A stretch of 64,000 nt of DNA, taken from positions 124,001-188,000 of the forward strand of contig NZ_CP071696.1 in assembly GCF_018024495.1 (NCBI RefSeq), written 5' to 3'. This document shows positions 26,163 to 34,058 of the stretch, piece by piece (position 1 is the stretch's first letter; the number at the start of each line of letters is the position of its first letter). A model generated the notes under the pieces. The model ran no database searches. It was not told the origin of the DNA and saw only the letters and a list, made by a program, of their open reading frames with translations. The DNA is from Agromyces archimandritae. GTDB lineage: Bacteria; Actinomycetota; Actinomycetes; Actinomycetales; Microbacteriaceae. A program made the position numbers and the translations under genes.

Positions 26163-27523
26163 GTCCGCTGCTCCTCCTGGGTTCCGATCTCGTCCCGGCC
26201 CGCGCCCGGCCGGCCGCGGCGCGCCCAGAACAGCACCGGGATGAGCAGGAGCGAGAGGATCCCGCCCGACAGGCCGAGCACGGCGAAGCTGGATCCGGCG
26301 ACGACGACGCCCGACATGGCGCCACCGCCGGCGCCGGCGAGCGAGACGAGGACGTCGATGGTGCCCTGCACCTTGGCCCGGCCGGCCGGCTCGGTCGCGT
26401 CGACGACGAGGGCGGTGCCGGCGATGAGGCCGAAGTTCCAGCCGAGGCCGAGCAGGGCGAGGGCGATGATGAGGCCCGCGAGCGAATCGCCCGGCGCGAA
26501 GGCCGCCGTGAGACCGGCCGCCAGCAGGGTGAGGCCCGAGGCGACGGCCATGGGCGTGCGGCCGATGCGGTCGACGAGCCAGCCGGTGAGCAGCGACGGC
26601 AGGTACATGGCGCCGATGTGGATGCCGATGACGAGACCGACCTCGCCGAGCCCGTGGTGATGGGCGCGCATGTGCACGGGGGTCATCGTCATGATCGCGA
26701 CCATTGCGATCTGGGTGAGCACCATCACCGTCGCTCCGACGTAGGCACCGCTGCCGGTGCGCGGGGCGGGTTTCGGGCCGGGAGCCGGGGTCGCGGCATC
26801 CACCGCGGCGTCATCGGACGTGCTCGTCTCGCTCGTCTCGTCCCGCGTTTCGCGTGCGGCCGCGTCCGCCGCGCGCTCGGCCTCGAGACGGCGCGCGAGC
26901 AGGAACGGGTCGGGGCGGAGGAAGACGACAAGCACGAGCCCGGCGGCGAGGAACGCGGTGCCGGCGAGGAGGAACGGGCCGGCGAGGGCGGGAATGCCGA
27001 GACCCGTCGCGAACTCGCCGAGCGGCTCGACGAGATTCGGGCCGGCGACCGCGCCGAGCGTCGTCGAGACCATCGCGGTGCTCGCCGCGAGCCCGCGGCG
27101 CTCCGGGCGGGCGAGGTCGGTGCCGGCATACCGGGCCTGCAGGTTCGTTGCCGAGCCCGCCCCGTAGACGAAGAGCGCGACGAACAGCAACGGGATGCTG
27201 CCGGTCACCGCCGCCATGACGACGCCGGCCGCGCCCGCGGCGCCCGCCAGGAAGCCCGCCGCGAGGCCGGTGCGTCGCCCGAAGCGCTGGGTAGTACGCC
27301 CCACGAGGAATGCCGTGAGCGCCGCACCCAGCGTGAACAGCGCCGTCGGCAGCCCCGCCAGCCCGTCCGAGCCGAGCATCTCCTGCGCGAGCAGCGCCCC
27401 CACCGTGATGCCCGCGGCCAGCCCCGCCCCGCCGAGCACCTGGCTCGCCACGACGACCGTCAGCGTGCGACGCTGCACCCGCGCGGCCTCGACCTCGCGG
27501 CCCCCGTAAGACACAGTAGACAT
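26159..27523 (-). CDS. Major facilitator superfamily transporter
   Basis: A 454-residue membrane transporter with about 12 transmembrane helices and a long charged central loop (about residues 210-260, rich in Glu, Thr and Pro) between the two halves. The helix 2-3 loop FLVGRTTQRFGRRTG carries the MFS motif A region, and the second half repeats it as LTGWLVDRIGRTPM. This pattern suggests a proton-driven drug or metabolite exporter; the substrate is not evident. The start ATG 27523 (MSTVSYGG) is preceded by a TAAGGT hexamer 7 nt away. The upstream in-frame extension is not protein-like. Confidence 0.88.
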   Translation of the reverse strand: MSTVSYGGREVEAARVQRRTLTVVVASQVLGGAGLAAGITVGALLAQEMLGSDGLAGLPTALFTLGAALTAFLVGRTTQRFGRRTGLAAGFLAGAAGAAGVVMAAVTGSIPLLFVALFVYGAGSATNLQARYAGTDLARPERRGLAASTAMVSTTLGAVAGPNLVEPLGEFATGLGIPALAGPFLLAGTAFLAAGLVLVVFLRPDPFLLARRLEAERAADAAARETRDETSETSTSDDAAVDAATPAPGPKPAPRTGSGAYVGATVMVLTQIAMVAIMTMTPVHMRAHHHGLGEVGLVIGIHIGAMYLPSLLTGWLVDRIGRTPMAVASGLTLLAAGLTAAFAPGDSLAGLIIALALLGLGWNFGLIAGTALVVDATEPAGRAKVQGTIDVLVSLAGAGGGAMSGVVVAGSSFAVLGLSGGILSLLLIPVLFWARRGRPGAGRDEIGTQEEQRT

Positions 27524-27541
27524 CTCGTGAACCTTATCGAA

Positions 27542-27553
27542 CAGGACGTCCTG
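27542..27553. promoter_or_regulatory. 12-bp palindrome upstream of the MFS gene
   Basis: CAGGACGTCCTG is a perfect palindrome about 20 bp before the MFS start, where a repressor operator would be expected. No regulator can be named. Confidence 0.3.
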
Positions 27554-27679
27554 CCTCAGCATGCGAGGGCCCGAGCCCCCAGAACACGGTTCAACGGGGT
27601 AGAAATCCATGCTGGTGGTTGACCCGTGCCCAGTGGGCCGCGATGCTTGGTCAGCGATCCAGAAGAGACCGGAGTACAG

Positions 27680-27811
27680 ATGAACTATCAGGAACGGCCC
27701 CGCGTAACGGGGTACTCCACCGAGGAGACGTTGTTCGCCACGCGCTATAAGTGGGCTGTGTCAAGTTCGGTGGACGGTCTGTTTGGTGTTCAGGCCGCGA
27801 TCGCGGTCTGA
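27680..27811 (+). pseudogene. Truncated reading frame cut by the IS3-family element
   Basis: ATG 27680 (MNYQERPRVTGYSTEETLFA) has GGAG 6 nt upstream and reads as a plausible N-terminus for about 26 residues. At 27757 it runs into the terminal repeat of the IS3-family element, and the remaining codons belong to the insertion. The original gene is therefore lost. I do not recognise the fragment. Confidence 0.45.
27757..27777 (+). repeat. IS3-family left inverted repeat
   Basis: 21 bp starting TGTGTCAAGTT; 16 of 21 positions match the reversed right end. Confidence 0.65.
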
Positions 27812-28065
27812 GGGTCGTGCTGGGCTCGGACTTCGGCCGGGGTGCGGTATCCGAGGCTCGAGTGCAATCTGCGACGGTTGTAGAACACTTCGATGTACTG
27901 CATGACGTGGAACCGTGCCTGCGCTCGGGTCGTGAAGTGGTACCGGTGGTACATCTCGTTCTTCAGCATGCTGAAGAACGATTCGGCCACGGCGTTGTCC
28001 CAGCAAACCCCGGTGCGTCCGACCGATAGGCGCACTCCGAGACTGTCGGCGATGTCGGCGTAAGC
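27790..28065 (-). pseudogene. IS3-family transposase orfB, 3' part
   Basis: This is the C-terminal part of the DDE transposase after interruption by the ISL3-family element. It begins at YADIADSLGVRLSVG, keeps the catalytic Glu in WDNAVAESFFSMLKNE, and ends with RRRLHSSLGYRTPAEV and a short tail. The reading frame continues exactly into the 5' part at 29524-30146 once the insertion and one 8-bp target copy are removed. Confidence 0.88.
28058..28065 (+). repeat. Target-site duplication of the ISL3-family element, left copy
   Basis: GCGTAAGC, identical to 29524-29531 on the far side of the element. Confidence 0.9.
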
Positions 28066-29523
28066 GGCTCTTCGGAGATCTGGTGGGGGTGAGGTGTCCG
28101 GGGCGTGACTGGCGTGTAGGGGTCGAGGTCCCCGAGGATCAGAAGCGCTAACCACCTGATTCCGACCGAGGACCTCGACGTGCTTCACCTTACTTCGGGG
28201 CGCGTTGACGCGCGTCCGGCTGCTGATCCCTGTGACCGTTGTGACCTGCTGCTGGGCCTGGACGGGGTCCACGTCGAGCATGTCGATCGCCGTGACGGCC
28301 TGCTGACGGTCACGGTCTCCAGCCCGCCGGGACCTGCCGGGTGCCCATCGTGCGGGGTGATCGCGACCGGTCGTGGCCGCCGACGCCGGGTGCTGCGGGA
28401 CGTGCCTGGCGCTGACCGGGTGCGCCTGGTATGGCGGCAACGCGTCTTCCGCTGCGAGGACACCGACTGCGGCCGGAAGACGTTCATGGAACAGCTCCCG
28501 TCGTTGGTCGCCCCACGCGGATCGATCACGGCCCGTGCCGTGGTCTGGGCGATCGGGCAGTTGCGTCGCGAACACGCCACCGTCCAAGGCTTGGCTCGTC
28601 AGCTCGACACGTCGTGGAAGACGCTCTGGCGGGCCGTCGAACCCGAACTCGAGCAGCTTGCCGCCGACGAGTCCCGGTTCGACGGGGTCAGCACCCTCGG
28701 TGTCGATGAACACATCTGGCACCACGTCGATCCCCGCATGCGCGGCCCGAAGGAGTTGACCGGGATGGTCGACCTGACCCGCGACGAGCACGGCAAGACG
28801 CACGCCAGGCTGCTGGACCTCGTGCCCGGCCGTTCCGGGCGCGTCTACAAGGCCTGGCTGGACCAACGCGGCGAGGACTTCCGTCGGAACGTGAAAGTGG
28901 CCGCCTTGGATCCCTTCGCCGGCTACAAGGCCGCCATCGACGACAAGCTCCACGACGCGATCGCCGTGCTGGACGCGTTCCACGTTGTGAAGCTCGCTAC
29001 CGCCGCCGTCGACGAGGTCCGCCGCCGGGTCCAACAGGACACCCTCGGCCATCGCGGCCGGAAGGGCGACCCGCTCTACGGGATCCAGACCATCCTCCGC
29101 GCCGGGGCCGAGCACCTCACCGACAAGCAACGAGCACGTCTGGTCGCCGCGATCAACGCCGACCCCGCCCACGAGGAAGTCTTCATCGCCTGGCAGTGTG
29201 CACAGCAACTCCGCGCCGCCTACCACGCGAAGGATCTGGCCCAAGGACGACGGATCGCCGTCACCGTCGTCGACACGTTCCACACCTGCCCGATCCCCGA
29301 GATCGCCCGCTTGGGCCGCACCCTGAGACGGTGGCGCGACGCGTTCCTGGCCTACTTCACCACCGGCCGCTCATCCAACGGCGGCACCGAGGCCGTGAAC
29401 GGCATCATCGAACTCCACCGCCGCCTCGCCAGAGGCTTCCGCAACCGCCACAACTACCGCCTCCGCATGCTCCTCGCCGCCGGCGGCCTCACCCCATGAC
29501 CCCCACCGGATGTCCGAAGAGCC
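28066..29523 (+). mobile_element. Intact ISL3-family insertion sequence inside the IS3 element
   Basis: The element is 1458 bp. Its left end GGCTCTTCGGAGATC and right end (reversed) GGCTCTTCGGACATC are near-perfect inverted repeats of about 27 bp. A perfect 8-bp target duplication, GCGTAAGC, flanks it, the size typical of ISL3 elements. It contains one complete transposase. The clean duplication and intact gene show a recent insertion. Confidence 0.95.
28180..29499 (+). CDS. ISL3-family transposase
   Basis: A 439-residue transposase. The N-terminal zinc finger is in GPAGCPSCGVIA and FRCEDTDCGRKTF, followed by a helix-turn-helix. The DDE-type core shows STLGVDEHIWHH (first Asp), AIAVLDAFHVVKLA (second Asp) and SSNGGTEAVNGIIELHRR (Glu), the ISL3 signature. 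The C-terminus LRMLLAAGGLTP lies against the right inverted repeat. The length and motifs are complete, so it should be active. Confidence 0.95.
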   Translation: MLHLTSGRVDARPAADPCDRCDLLLGLDGVHVEHVDRRDGLLTVTVSSPPGPAGCPSCGVIATGRGRRRRVLRDVPGADRVRLVWRQRVFRCEDTDCGRKTFMEQLPSLVAPRGSITARAVVWAIGQLRREHATVQGLARQLDTSWKTLWRAVEPELEQLAADESRFDGVSTLGVDEHIWHHVDPRMRGPKELTGMVDLTRDEHGKTHARLLDLVPGRSGRVYKAWLDQRGEDFRRNVKVAALDPFAGYKAAIDDKLHDAIAVLDAFHVVKLATAAVDEVRRRVQQDTLGHRGRKGDPLYGIQTILRAGAEHLTDKQRARLVAAINADPAHEEVFIAWQCAQQLRAAYHAKDLAQGRRIAVTVVDTFHTCPIPEIARLGRTLRRWRDAFLAYFTTGRSSNGGTEAVNGIIELHRRLARGFRNRHNYRLRMLLAAGGLTP

Positions 29524-29531
29524 GCGTAAGC
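29524..29531 (+). repeat. Target-site duplication of the ISL3-family element, right copy
   Basis: GCGTAAGC, identical to 28058-28065. Confidence 0.9.
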
Positions 29532-30146
29532 CTGCGAGGTGTAGACGCTGCCGCGGTCGCTGTGGAAGATCGCCCCGTGCTCGACACGCCCGTGCGCGTG
29601 GGCCATGCGAAGGGCGTCGGCGACGAGTTCGGTGCGCATGTGATCGGCCATCGACCAACCCACGACCTCACGGTTGAACAAGTCGATGACGGTGGCCAGG
29701 TACAGCCATCCCTGCCCGGTACGCAGGTAGGTGATATCGCCCACCAACCGGGTCCCGGGGTGATCGGCGGTGAAGTCGCGGCAGAGCAGATCGGGGCGTT
29801 CGGCGGCGTCAGCGGCGGGGATCGTGGTTCGCTTCCTCGTACGCGGCTGAACGCCGAATAGTCCCGCCTCACGCATGAGTTTCCGGACCAGGCCTTCCGA
29901 CGCGTGGATGCCGCGGCGGCCCAGTTCGGCCACTACTCGCCGGAACCCGCTGGTCTGGGCCGAGTCGTGATGGATCTGCATGATCAGTTCTGACAGGGCC
30001 GCTCGTCGCGTCGCCGCCGGCGAGGCCGTGCCCTGCCGCCGCGCCCACGCGTAGTAGCCGGCGCGAGTAACGCCGAGCATCGAGGCCATGAACTCGACCG
30101 TGTGGTTGGCCTTCTCCGCGTGGATCAGCGTGAACTTCACGCTCAC
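29524..30146 (-). pseudogene. IS3-family transposase orfB, 5' part
   Basis: This is the N-terminal part of the transposase: the HTH_21 region (MLGVTRAGYYAWARRQ), then the rve core with the first Asp in RLVGDITYLRTGQGWLYL and the second in AIFHSDRGSVYTSQAYA, where the ISL3 insertion interrupts it. The GTG start at 30146 overlaps the orfA stop as GTGA. A run of six A's (AAAAAAG, at 30175-30181) in the end of orfA is the usual slippery site for making the OrfAB fusion in this family. Confidence 0.88.
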
Positions 30147-30433
30147 CGCTGTTCCCGGGCGAAGAAGGCCGCGGCTTTTTTCAAGAACGCGTTCTCCTCG
30201 ATCAACCGGCGATTCTCAGCCTCCAGACGAGCGATCCGTGCTGCATCGACCGGCATCGGCGCGGTCTGCGGATCAGGATGCTGCTGCCGGTACGCCTTGA
30301 CCCAGTACCCCAGCGAGGACTCGTTGATACCCAACTCCCTGGCGACCTGCGCCACCGCACGCTTGCCCTGCACGACGAGCTGGACCGCGTCGGCCTTGAA
30401 CTCATCCGTGAACTTCCTACGACTCGACGACAT
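30143..30433 (-). CDS. IS3-family transposase orfA
   Basis: A 96-residue DNA-binding subunit of the IS3 transposase: helix-turn-helix (FTDEFKADAVQLVVQGKRAV, then INESSLGYWVKAYRQQ) and a leucine-zipper-like coiled coil (ARIARLEAENRRLIEENAFL). It ends in KKAAAFFARE over the A6 slippery run. It is intact, unlike orfB. Confidence 0.92.
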   Translation of the reverse strand: MSSSRRKFTDEFKADAVQLVVQGKRAVAQVARELGINESSLGYWVKAYRQQHPDPQTAPMPVDAARIARLEAENRRLIEENAFLKKAAAFFAREQR

Positions 30434-30459
30434 CTCGTGAAACTACTTCCTGGTAACAA

Positions 30460-30480
30460 CCGTCAACAGAAAGTGTCACA
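30460..30480 (-). repeat. IS3-family right inverted repeat
   Basis: 21 bp, reading TGTGACACTTTCTG inward on the minus strand; the partner of 27757-27777. Confidence 0.65.
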
Positions 30481-30485
30481 CCCCA

Positions 30486-30539
30486 CTCCTCGCCGCCGGC
30501 GGCCTCACCCCATGACCCCCACCGGATGTCCGAAGAGCC
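30486..30539 (+). mobile_element. 54-bp tail of a second ISL3-family copy
   Basis: This stretch is identical over 54 bp to the right end of the complete element (29470-29523): the last transposase codons (LLAAGGLTP), the stop, and the full right inverted repeat. It lies just outside the IS3 right end. The following 8 bp, CCACAAGG, would be its target duplication, but the left end is gone. An older ISL3 copy was therefore mostly removed here. Confidence 0.9.
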
Positions 30540-30611
30540 CCACAAGGTCCGCTGCGAACTGCGTTTCGGAGACGAGATTCGACCACCGCCGGGGCCCCCT
30601 GCCGTGGCCGC

Positions 30612-33074
30612 TCATGCCTGTGCTCCAATCAGTCCCCGCACCTCAAACAGCAAGATGTCATTAATGCTCGCCGCCTCCAGCGCCTCAAGTAGTCCCGGAC
30701 GCAGCTCGATCGTGTTGGCGGCGATATCCGCGCCCACGAACTCGCGATAAGACTCCGCGATGAGGTGCGCAAGTTCAAATGACATGCCATTGCGCAGCAG
30801 CGCAATCACGTAGCGATCTGCAGTGCCGTATTTCAGCTTGAGGTAGAACGTCTCTTCGACCAAGTCCAGCGAGAACAGAATCTCCAGGTACTTCATGAGG
30901 TTGTAGTCGAGGAAGTCGAGCTCAGCCTTTATCCGCACGATTGCGAGGTTTACGAGCGCACCGCGTGATTTCGTCGACCGTCTCACGTAAGCGCTCGTGT
31001 GTTCGGTCGCGAAGCGCTTGACCTCGCCCCACTTCGACCCCACCCAAATCAGATCGTCCTTCTGACGTCTCCAGTGCGTCAGGTAGCGCCCGATCATGAG
31101 TTTCAGGGGATCGCCTTCTGCCCGCCAGCTGAGGAACATGGCGTAGAAGTTTCGCGCTCCCTGCTCGTCTCGAAGGCGTTCGAGGTCATCAGTGTCGCGG
31201 CCAAGCTCGACACCCGCGAGGAAGATATCGACGATCAATGCAATCAGGTCGTCAGCCGTCGAGACTGCGCTGCCGGTGCGATCAGTCGCCCGATCCTGCA
31301 TCAGTAGCTCGTAACGGAACACGTCGAAGTCGTAGGCGCCGTGCCGGAAGCAGAGACGGCCGAGCTCGGTCTGAGCAAGCCGAGCGCCCTCAAGTCCGGA
31401 CGCACCCGACTCGATGTTCTCAAGCCGCTCGAGCGCTTCGATGCGCGGCTGATCAACTGGGCCAGACTCAAGCAGTGGATTCTCCACCGGATCGGACGCT
31501 GACTTCGAAGGGTCAGCTCGGTCCTCGAGCCAGCTCAACGGGTTCCAGCGCTTCGGCGCGTAGGAGCTCTTGAGGACGTAGATCTTCGGAACCAGCAGCT
31601 CGAGCTTCGGTGTGTCCGACGAGAAGATCTGGCTGAACCGCGCCGCGCGACCAACCAGATTCCTGAAGGCCGAACGTGCCAGGTAGCCACGTCCCCGATC
31701 GGGCGACAACAGAACCATCGTGTCCGCTGGAGTGTTTACTCCTTCGAGCAAGGTCGATGTCGTCACTAGGTAGCGATTGTCCGAGGACCGATCTTCCCGG
31801 AAGAGGTTCTCGACATACTGCCGCAGCACTTCGGGGATTTGTCCGTGATGGAAGAGGACGCCGCTTCGGATCACGTCGACGAGGAGGTAGTCCTTGTCGA
31901 CGAGGTCGCTGATTGCCTCGATCGCTTTGGCGGCCGCGGGAGCAATCGCGTCGTTCGACGAGCCAACCTTGCTTGCGATGCGACGTGCCAGGTCCTGAGC
32001 ATCGCGAGGCTTGTTCAAGTAGACGATGGTGCGGGGGCCAGCGAACGCGATGACCGCGTCCGCATCATCGTCCGGAACCGTCAGTGACGACTCAAACGAA
32101 CGAGCCAAGAACTGGTCGAAGACCCGGAGGGCTTCCCCGGGCACCCCCACGAAGAACTGCTCAACCTTGACCTGCTCATTCACCGTGCAGGCGCGTACCT
32201 GCCGATCCGCGCCGTTGACGTGTCGGAGAGCTTCCGGGTTCTCGAGGAACGGAGTGTAGTAGGCGACCTGCATGTCGCCCTTGCGGGAACGAGCAACAAG
32301 GATCACCTGAGAAAGCTCAATAGCACGGGCATCGTCTGACAGGACGTTCTGGGCCTCGTCAATCAGGAGCTGATTGATCTCGAGTTCTGGATTATCGACG
32401 AAGAGCTTATGCAGCCGTTCCTGCGTGAGGATCGCAATGAAAGATGACTCGCCGTTGTACGCCTCTGGATGCGAGATGACGCGCGCGGAGACTTCTCGCT
32501 GGCGCATAAGACGAACGAGTTCAGCCTTCGTCTGCGCGATGAGCGCCTTCGACGGCACCACAATGCAAACGGCGCCGGGCAACGACGCAAGTGCGCGGTC
32601 GGTCATCATCTCCGATTTGCCGTACGAGGTCGGCGCGATAATGGCCGCGTGCGAATTGATCGTGTTAAACGCGCGCAGCGCCAACTGTTCGCGCGTACGG
32701 GTGATCCCGTCCGACGTGAAGTTCTTGCCATGAGCGACTCCGAGCACCCGGTGCAACGAGTTGTCTTCAAGCACGTCGGGATGGGCTGTGTGGATCGCGG
32801 CGATGACGGGCATCAGCTCACGGTGATCCGCGATGTCCAGTAGCGGCTCGAAGTCTGCGGTGTCCAGTGAGTACTGCAGTGCGATTCGATAACCAAGCCG
32901 CTCGACCGTCGTGTCACCTTGGCGCAGGAAAATCACGGCATATGAAAGCAGTTCCTGGTACTCGTCGTCCGAGATCTCCCGTCCGAGGGACATGCTCGTG
33001 TAAAGCTCGAGGAAGCGCGAGTCGTCGAGGTTCGCCTGATTTCGCAACTTCCGGTAGGTGATGTCAACGGCCAT
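30612..33074 (-). CDS. hamB: Hachiman defence helicase HamB
   Basis: An 820-residue SF2 helicase. After an N-terminal helical domain the motor shows Walker A APTSYGKS (residues 148-154), Walker B LLIDEAQNV (Asp239-Glu240), motif V TSTLLEGVN (439-447) and motif VI NLVGRAARF (472-480). A long C-terminal region of about 300 residues without known motifs follows. Its ATG overlaps the hamA end by 11 bp. In Hachiman systems HamB surveys DNA and holds the HamA nuclease inactive until phage attack. Base composition is visibly lower in GC than the surrounding genes. The family call depends on the HamA partner and the architecture. Confidence 0.78.
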   Translation of the reverse strand: MAVDITYRKLRNQANLDDSRFLELYTSMSLGREISDDEYQELLSYAVIFLRQGDTTVERLGYRIALQYSLDTADFEPLLDIADHRELMPVIAAIHTAHPDVLEDNSLHRVLGVAHGKNFTSDGITRTREQLALRAFNTINSHAAIIAPTSYGKSEMMTDRALASLPGAVCIVVPSKALIAQTKAELVRLMRQREVSARVISHPEAYNGESSFIAILTQERLHKLFVDNPELEINQLLIDEAQNVLSDDARAIELSQVILVARSRKGDMQVAYYTPFLENPEALRHVNGADRQVRACTVNEQVKVEQFFVGVPGEALRVFDQFLARSFESSLTVPDDDADAVIAFAGPRTIVYLNKPRDAQDLARRIASKVGSSNDAIAPAAAKAIEAISDLVDKDYLLVDVIRSGVLFHHGQIPEVLRQYVENLFREDRSSDNRYLVTTSTLLEGVNTPADTMVLLSPDRGRGYLARSAFRNLVGRAARFSQIFSSDTPKLELLVPKIYVLKSSYAPKRWNPLSWLEDRADPSKSASDPVENPLLESGPVDQPRIEALERLENIESGASGLEGARLAQTELGRLCFRHGAYDFDVFRYELLMQDRATDRTGSAVSTADDLIALIVDIFLAGVELGRDTDDLERLRDEQGARNFYAMFLSWRAEGDPLKLMIGRYLTHWRRQKDDLIWVGSKWGEVKRFATEHTSAYVRRSTKSRGALVNLAIVRIKAELDFLDYNLMKYLEILFSLDLVEETFYLKLKYGTADRYVIALLRNGMSFELAHLIAESYREFVGADIAANTIELRPGLLEALEAASINDILLFEVRGLIGAQA

Positions 33075-33870
33075 CAGACGGGCGCTCCGATCGAGTGCGC
33101 AACTCTTTGATCAGATCTTCAAGATCCGATTGTTGGATGAGCAGCAACCGGAGGTCTGCAAAGCGACCGCGACTCTTCACGCTCTCGATGAGTGCCTTGC
33201 CTGTCTCTGAGTCGATCTCGTCGAGCATCAGGTCACGCATTACGACGCCGCACAGGAGCGCGCGCACCTTCGCGGTTCCGCCGCCGTGGACAGTCTTGAA
33301 GTCCGCGCGAAGTAGCTTCTTGACGCTCGATGCTTGGGCGCTATGCAGTGTCGCGTCTGCGTCGAGCAACGCCGCATCCCAGCGCTTCTTGCGGACATCA
33401 GACGTAAACATCTCGTGGAGGCTCCGCTCGGCCACGCCGATGAGATCGCGAACCTTACTGTCCGCTGTCTGGCTGTCAGATACTTTCCCCGCTTTGACCT
33501 CGCCGTACCAGAGGCCGCCATCGTGGTCGTCGTAAAAGGTGAGATCGAACCCTTTCTTGATCGCACGCTCCTCCTTGTTGAGATAGAGCGCGGCGGACAC
33601 GAGCTTCTCGTGACCGTGCGGCACGAGAAGGTGCACAACCAGTTCGCCAGCGATGCCGAGCTGGGTCTGCTCACCCTTGGTGTCATAGAGCTTGAAGAAC
33701 TCATCGAGTGTCGTTTCGAGGGAGTAATAGTCGGAGTCCTCAGCGGCCTTGGCGCGTCCGTAGCAGTATTCGACGATCCTCGTGTTGAGCGTGTCCTTTA
33801 TCTCCTGTGTGACTTTCTCGAGCACCAAAATGCTGGCGTCGTCGACGGCGACAACTCTCACGCCGTCCAT
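33064..33870 (-). CDS. hamA: Hachiman defence nuclease HamA (DUF1837-like)
   Basis: From ATG 33870 the protein is 268 residues. A PD-(D/E)xK nuclease core is visible: Glu76 in GIAGELVVHLL, Asp109 in KKGFDLTFYDD, and Glu124-x-Lys126 in WYGEVKAGK. Its layout matches HamA, the effector that degrades DNA when the HamB helicase releases it. The true N-terminus is doubtful. An out-of-frame but protein-like segment with its own promoter lies just upstream (33858-33986), and a single-base change near 33905-33920 would join the two into about 307 residues. The gene is fused in frame, by chance, to the integrase remnant upstream. Confidence 0.72.
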   Translation of the reverse strand: MDGVRVVAVDDASILVLEKVTQEIKDTLNTRIVEYCYGRAKAAEDSDYYSLETTLDEFFKLYDTKGEQTQLGIAGELVVHLLVPHGHEKLVSAALYLNKEERAIKKGFDLTFYDDHDGGLWYGEVKAGKVSDSQTADSKVRDLIGVAERSLHEMFTSDVRKKRWDAALLDADATLHSAQASSVKKLLRADFKTVHGGGTAKVRALLCGVVMRDLMLDEIDSETGKALIESVKSRGRFADLRLLLIQQSDLEDLIKELRTRSERPSDGR

Positions 33871-33986
33871 GAGATCCCCCAAGCCCGGACGCTGCTCCCG
33901 CAACGATTCATGGCCCACGCAGTCTCCTCGCGCGCCAACACTTCGGCCTGCTCGAGGACCAGCTCGATGGCCACAGCACTCTCCAC
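33858..33986 (-). pseudogene. Out-of-frame segment, probably the displaced HamA N-terminus
   Basis: GTG 33986 opens a 42-codon frame (VESAVAIELVLEQAEVLARE, then ETAWAMNR...) that overlaps the hamA start by 13 nt. The first 27 residues look like a real amphipathic helix; the last 15 do not. In the hamA frame, residues upstream of its ATG become protein-like only from ESLREQRPGLGDL onward, just where the other frame stops looking coding. A one-base deletion, or a -1 frameshift during translation, explains both. It could instead be a short leader peptide coupled to hamA. Confidence 0.5.
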
Positions 33987-33992
33987 ACGCTG

Positions 33993-33998
33993 AGCCTA
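33993..33998 (-). promoter_or_regulatory. -10 hexamer of the ham operon
   Basis: TAGGCT on the minus strand, exactly 6 nt before GTG 33986. It has the same sequence and spacing as the map promoter. It suggests that transcription and translation of the operon begin at that GTG. Confidence 0.5.
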
Positions 33999-34058
33999 AC
34001 CTCGATCTTTCGTCGGTTCGGTGAGTGCCCCTCGTTTGGGCGTCGTCGAGCCCGCTCG

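Larger units (their letters stand above)
27757..30480 (-). mobile_element. IS3-family insertion sequence, interrupted by an ISL3-family element
   Basis: The ends TGTGTCAAGTTCGG (left) and TGTGACACTTTCTG (right, reversed) form imperfect inverted repeats, 16 of 21 positions matching. Inside are orfA and a two-part orfB on the minus strand. Removing the inner element (28066-29523 plus one target copy) leaves about 1.26 kb, a normal IS3 length. The flanking AGTGGG/CCCACT also mirror each other outside the ends, so the exact boundary could be a few bases further out. No direct target duplication is visible, which suggests that one flank was later deleted. Confidence 0.85.

Noticed and set aside
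29371..29658. Minus-strand frame spanning the junction of the ISL3 end and orfB
   Set aside because: It runs across the insertion boundary and is antisense to the ISL3 transposase; only the part beyond 29523 is orfB.
27600..30560. Duplicate of the tRNA 3' end as the left attachment site
   Set aside because: No matching stretch was found by eye in the flanks of the insertion sequences or beside the 54-bp ISL3 tail.
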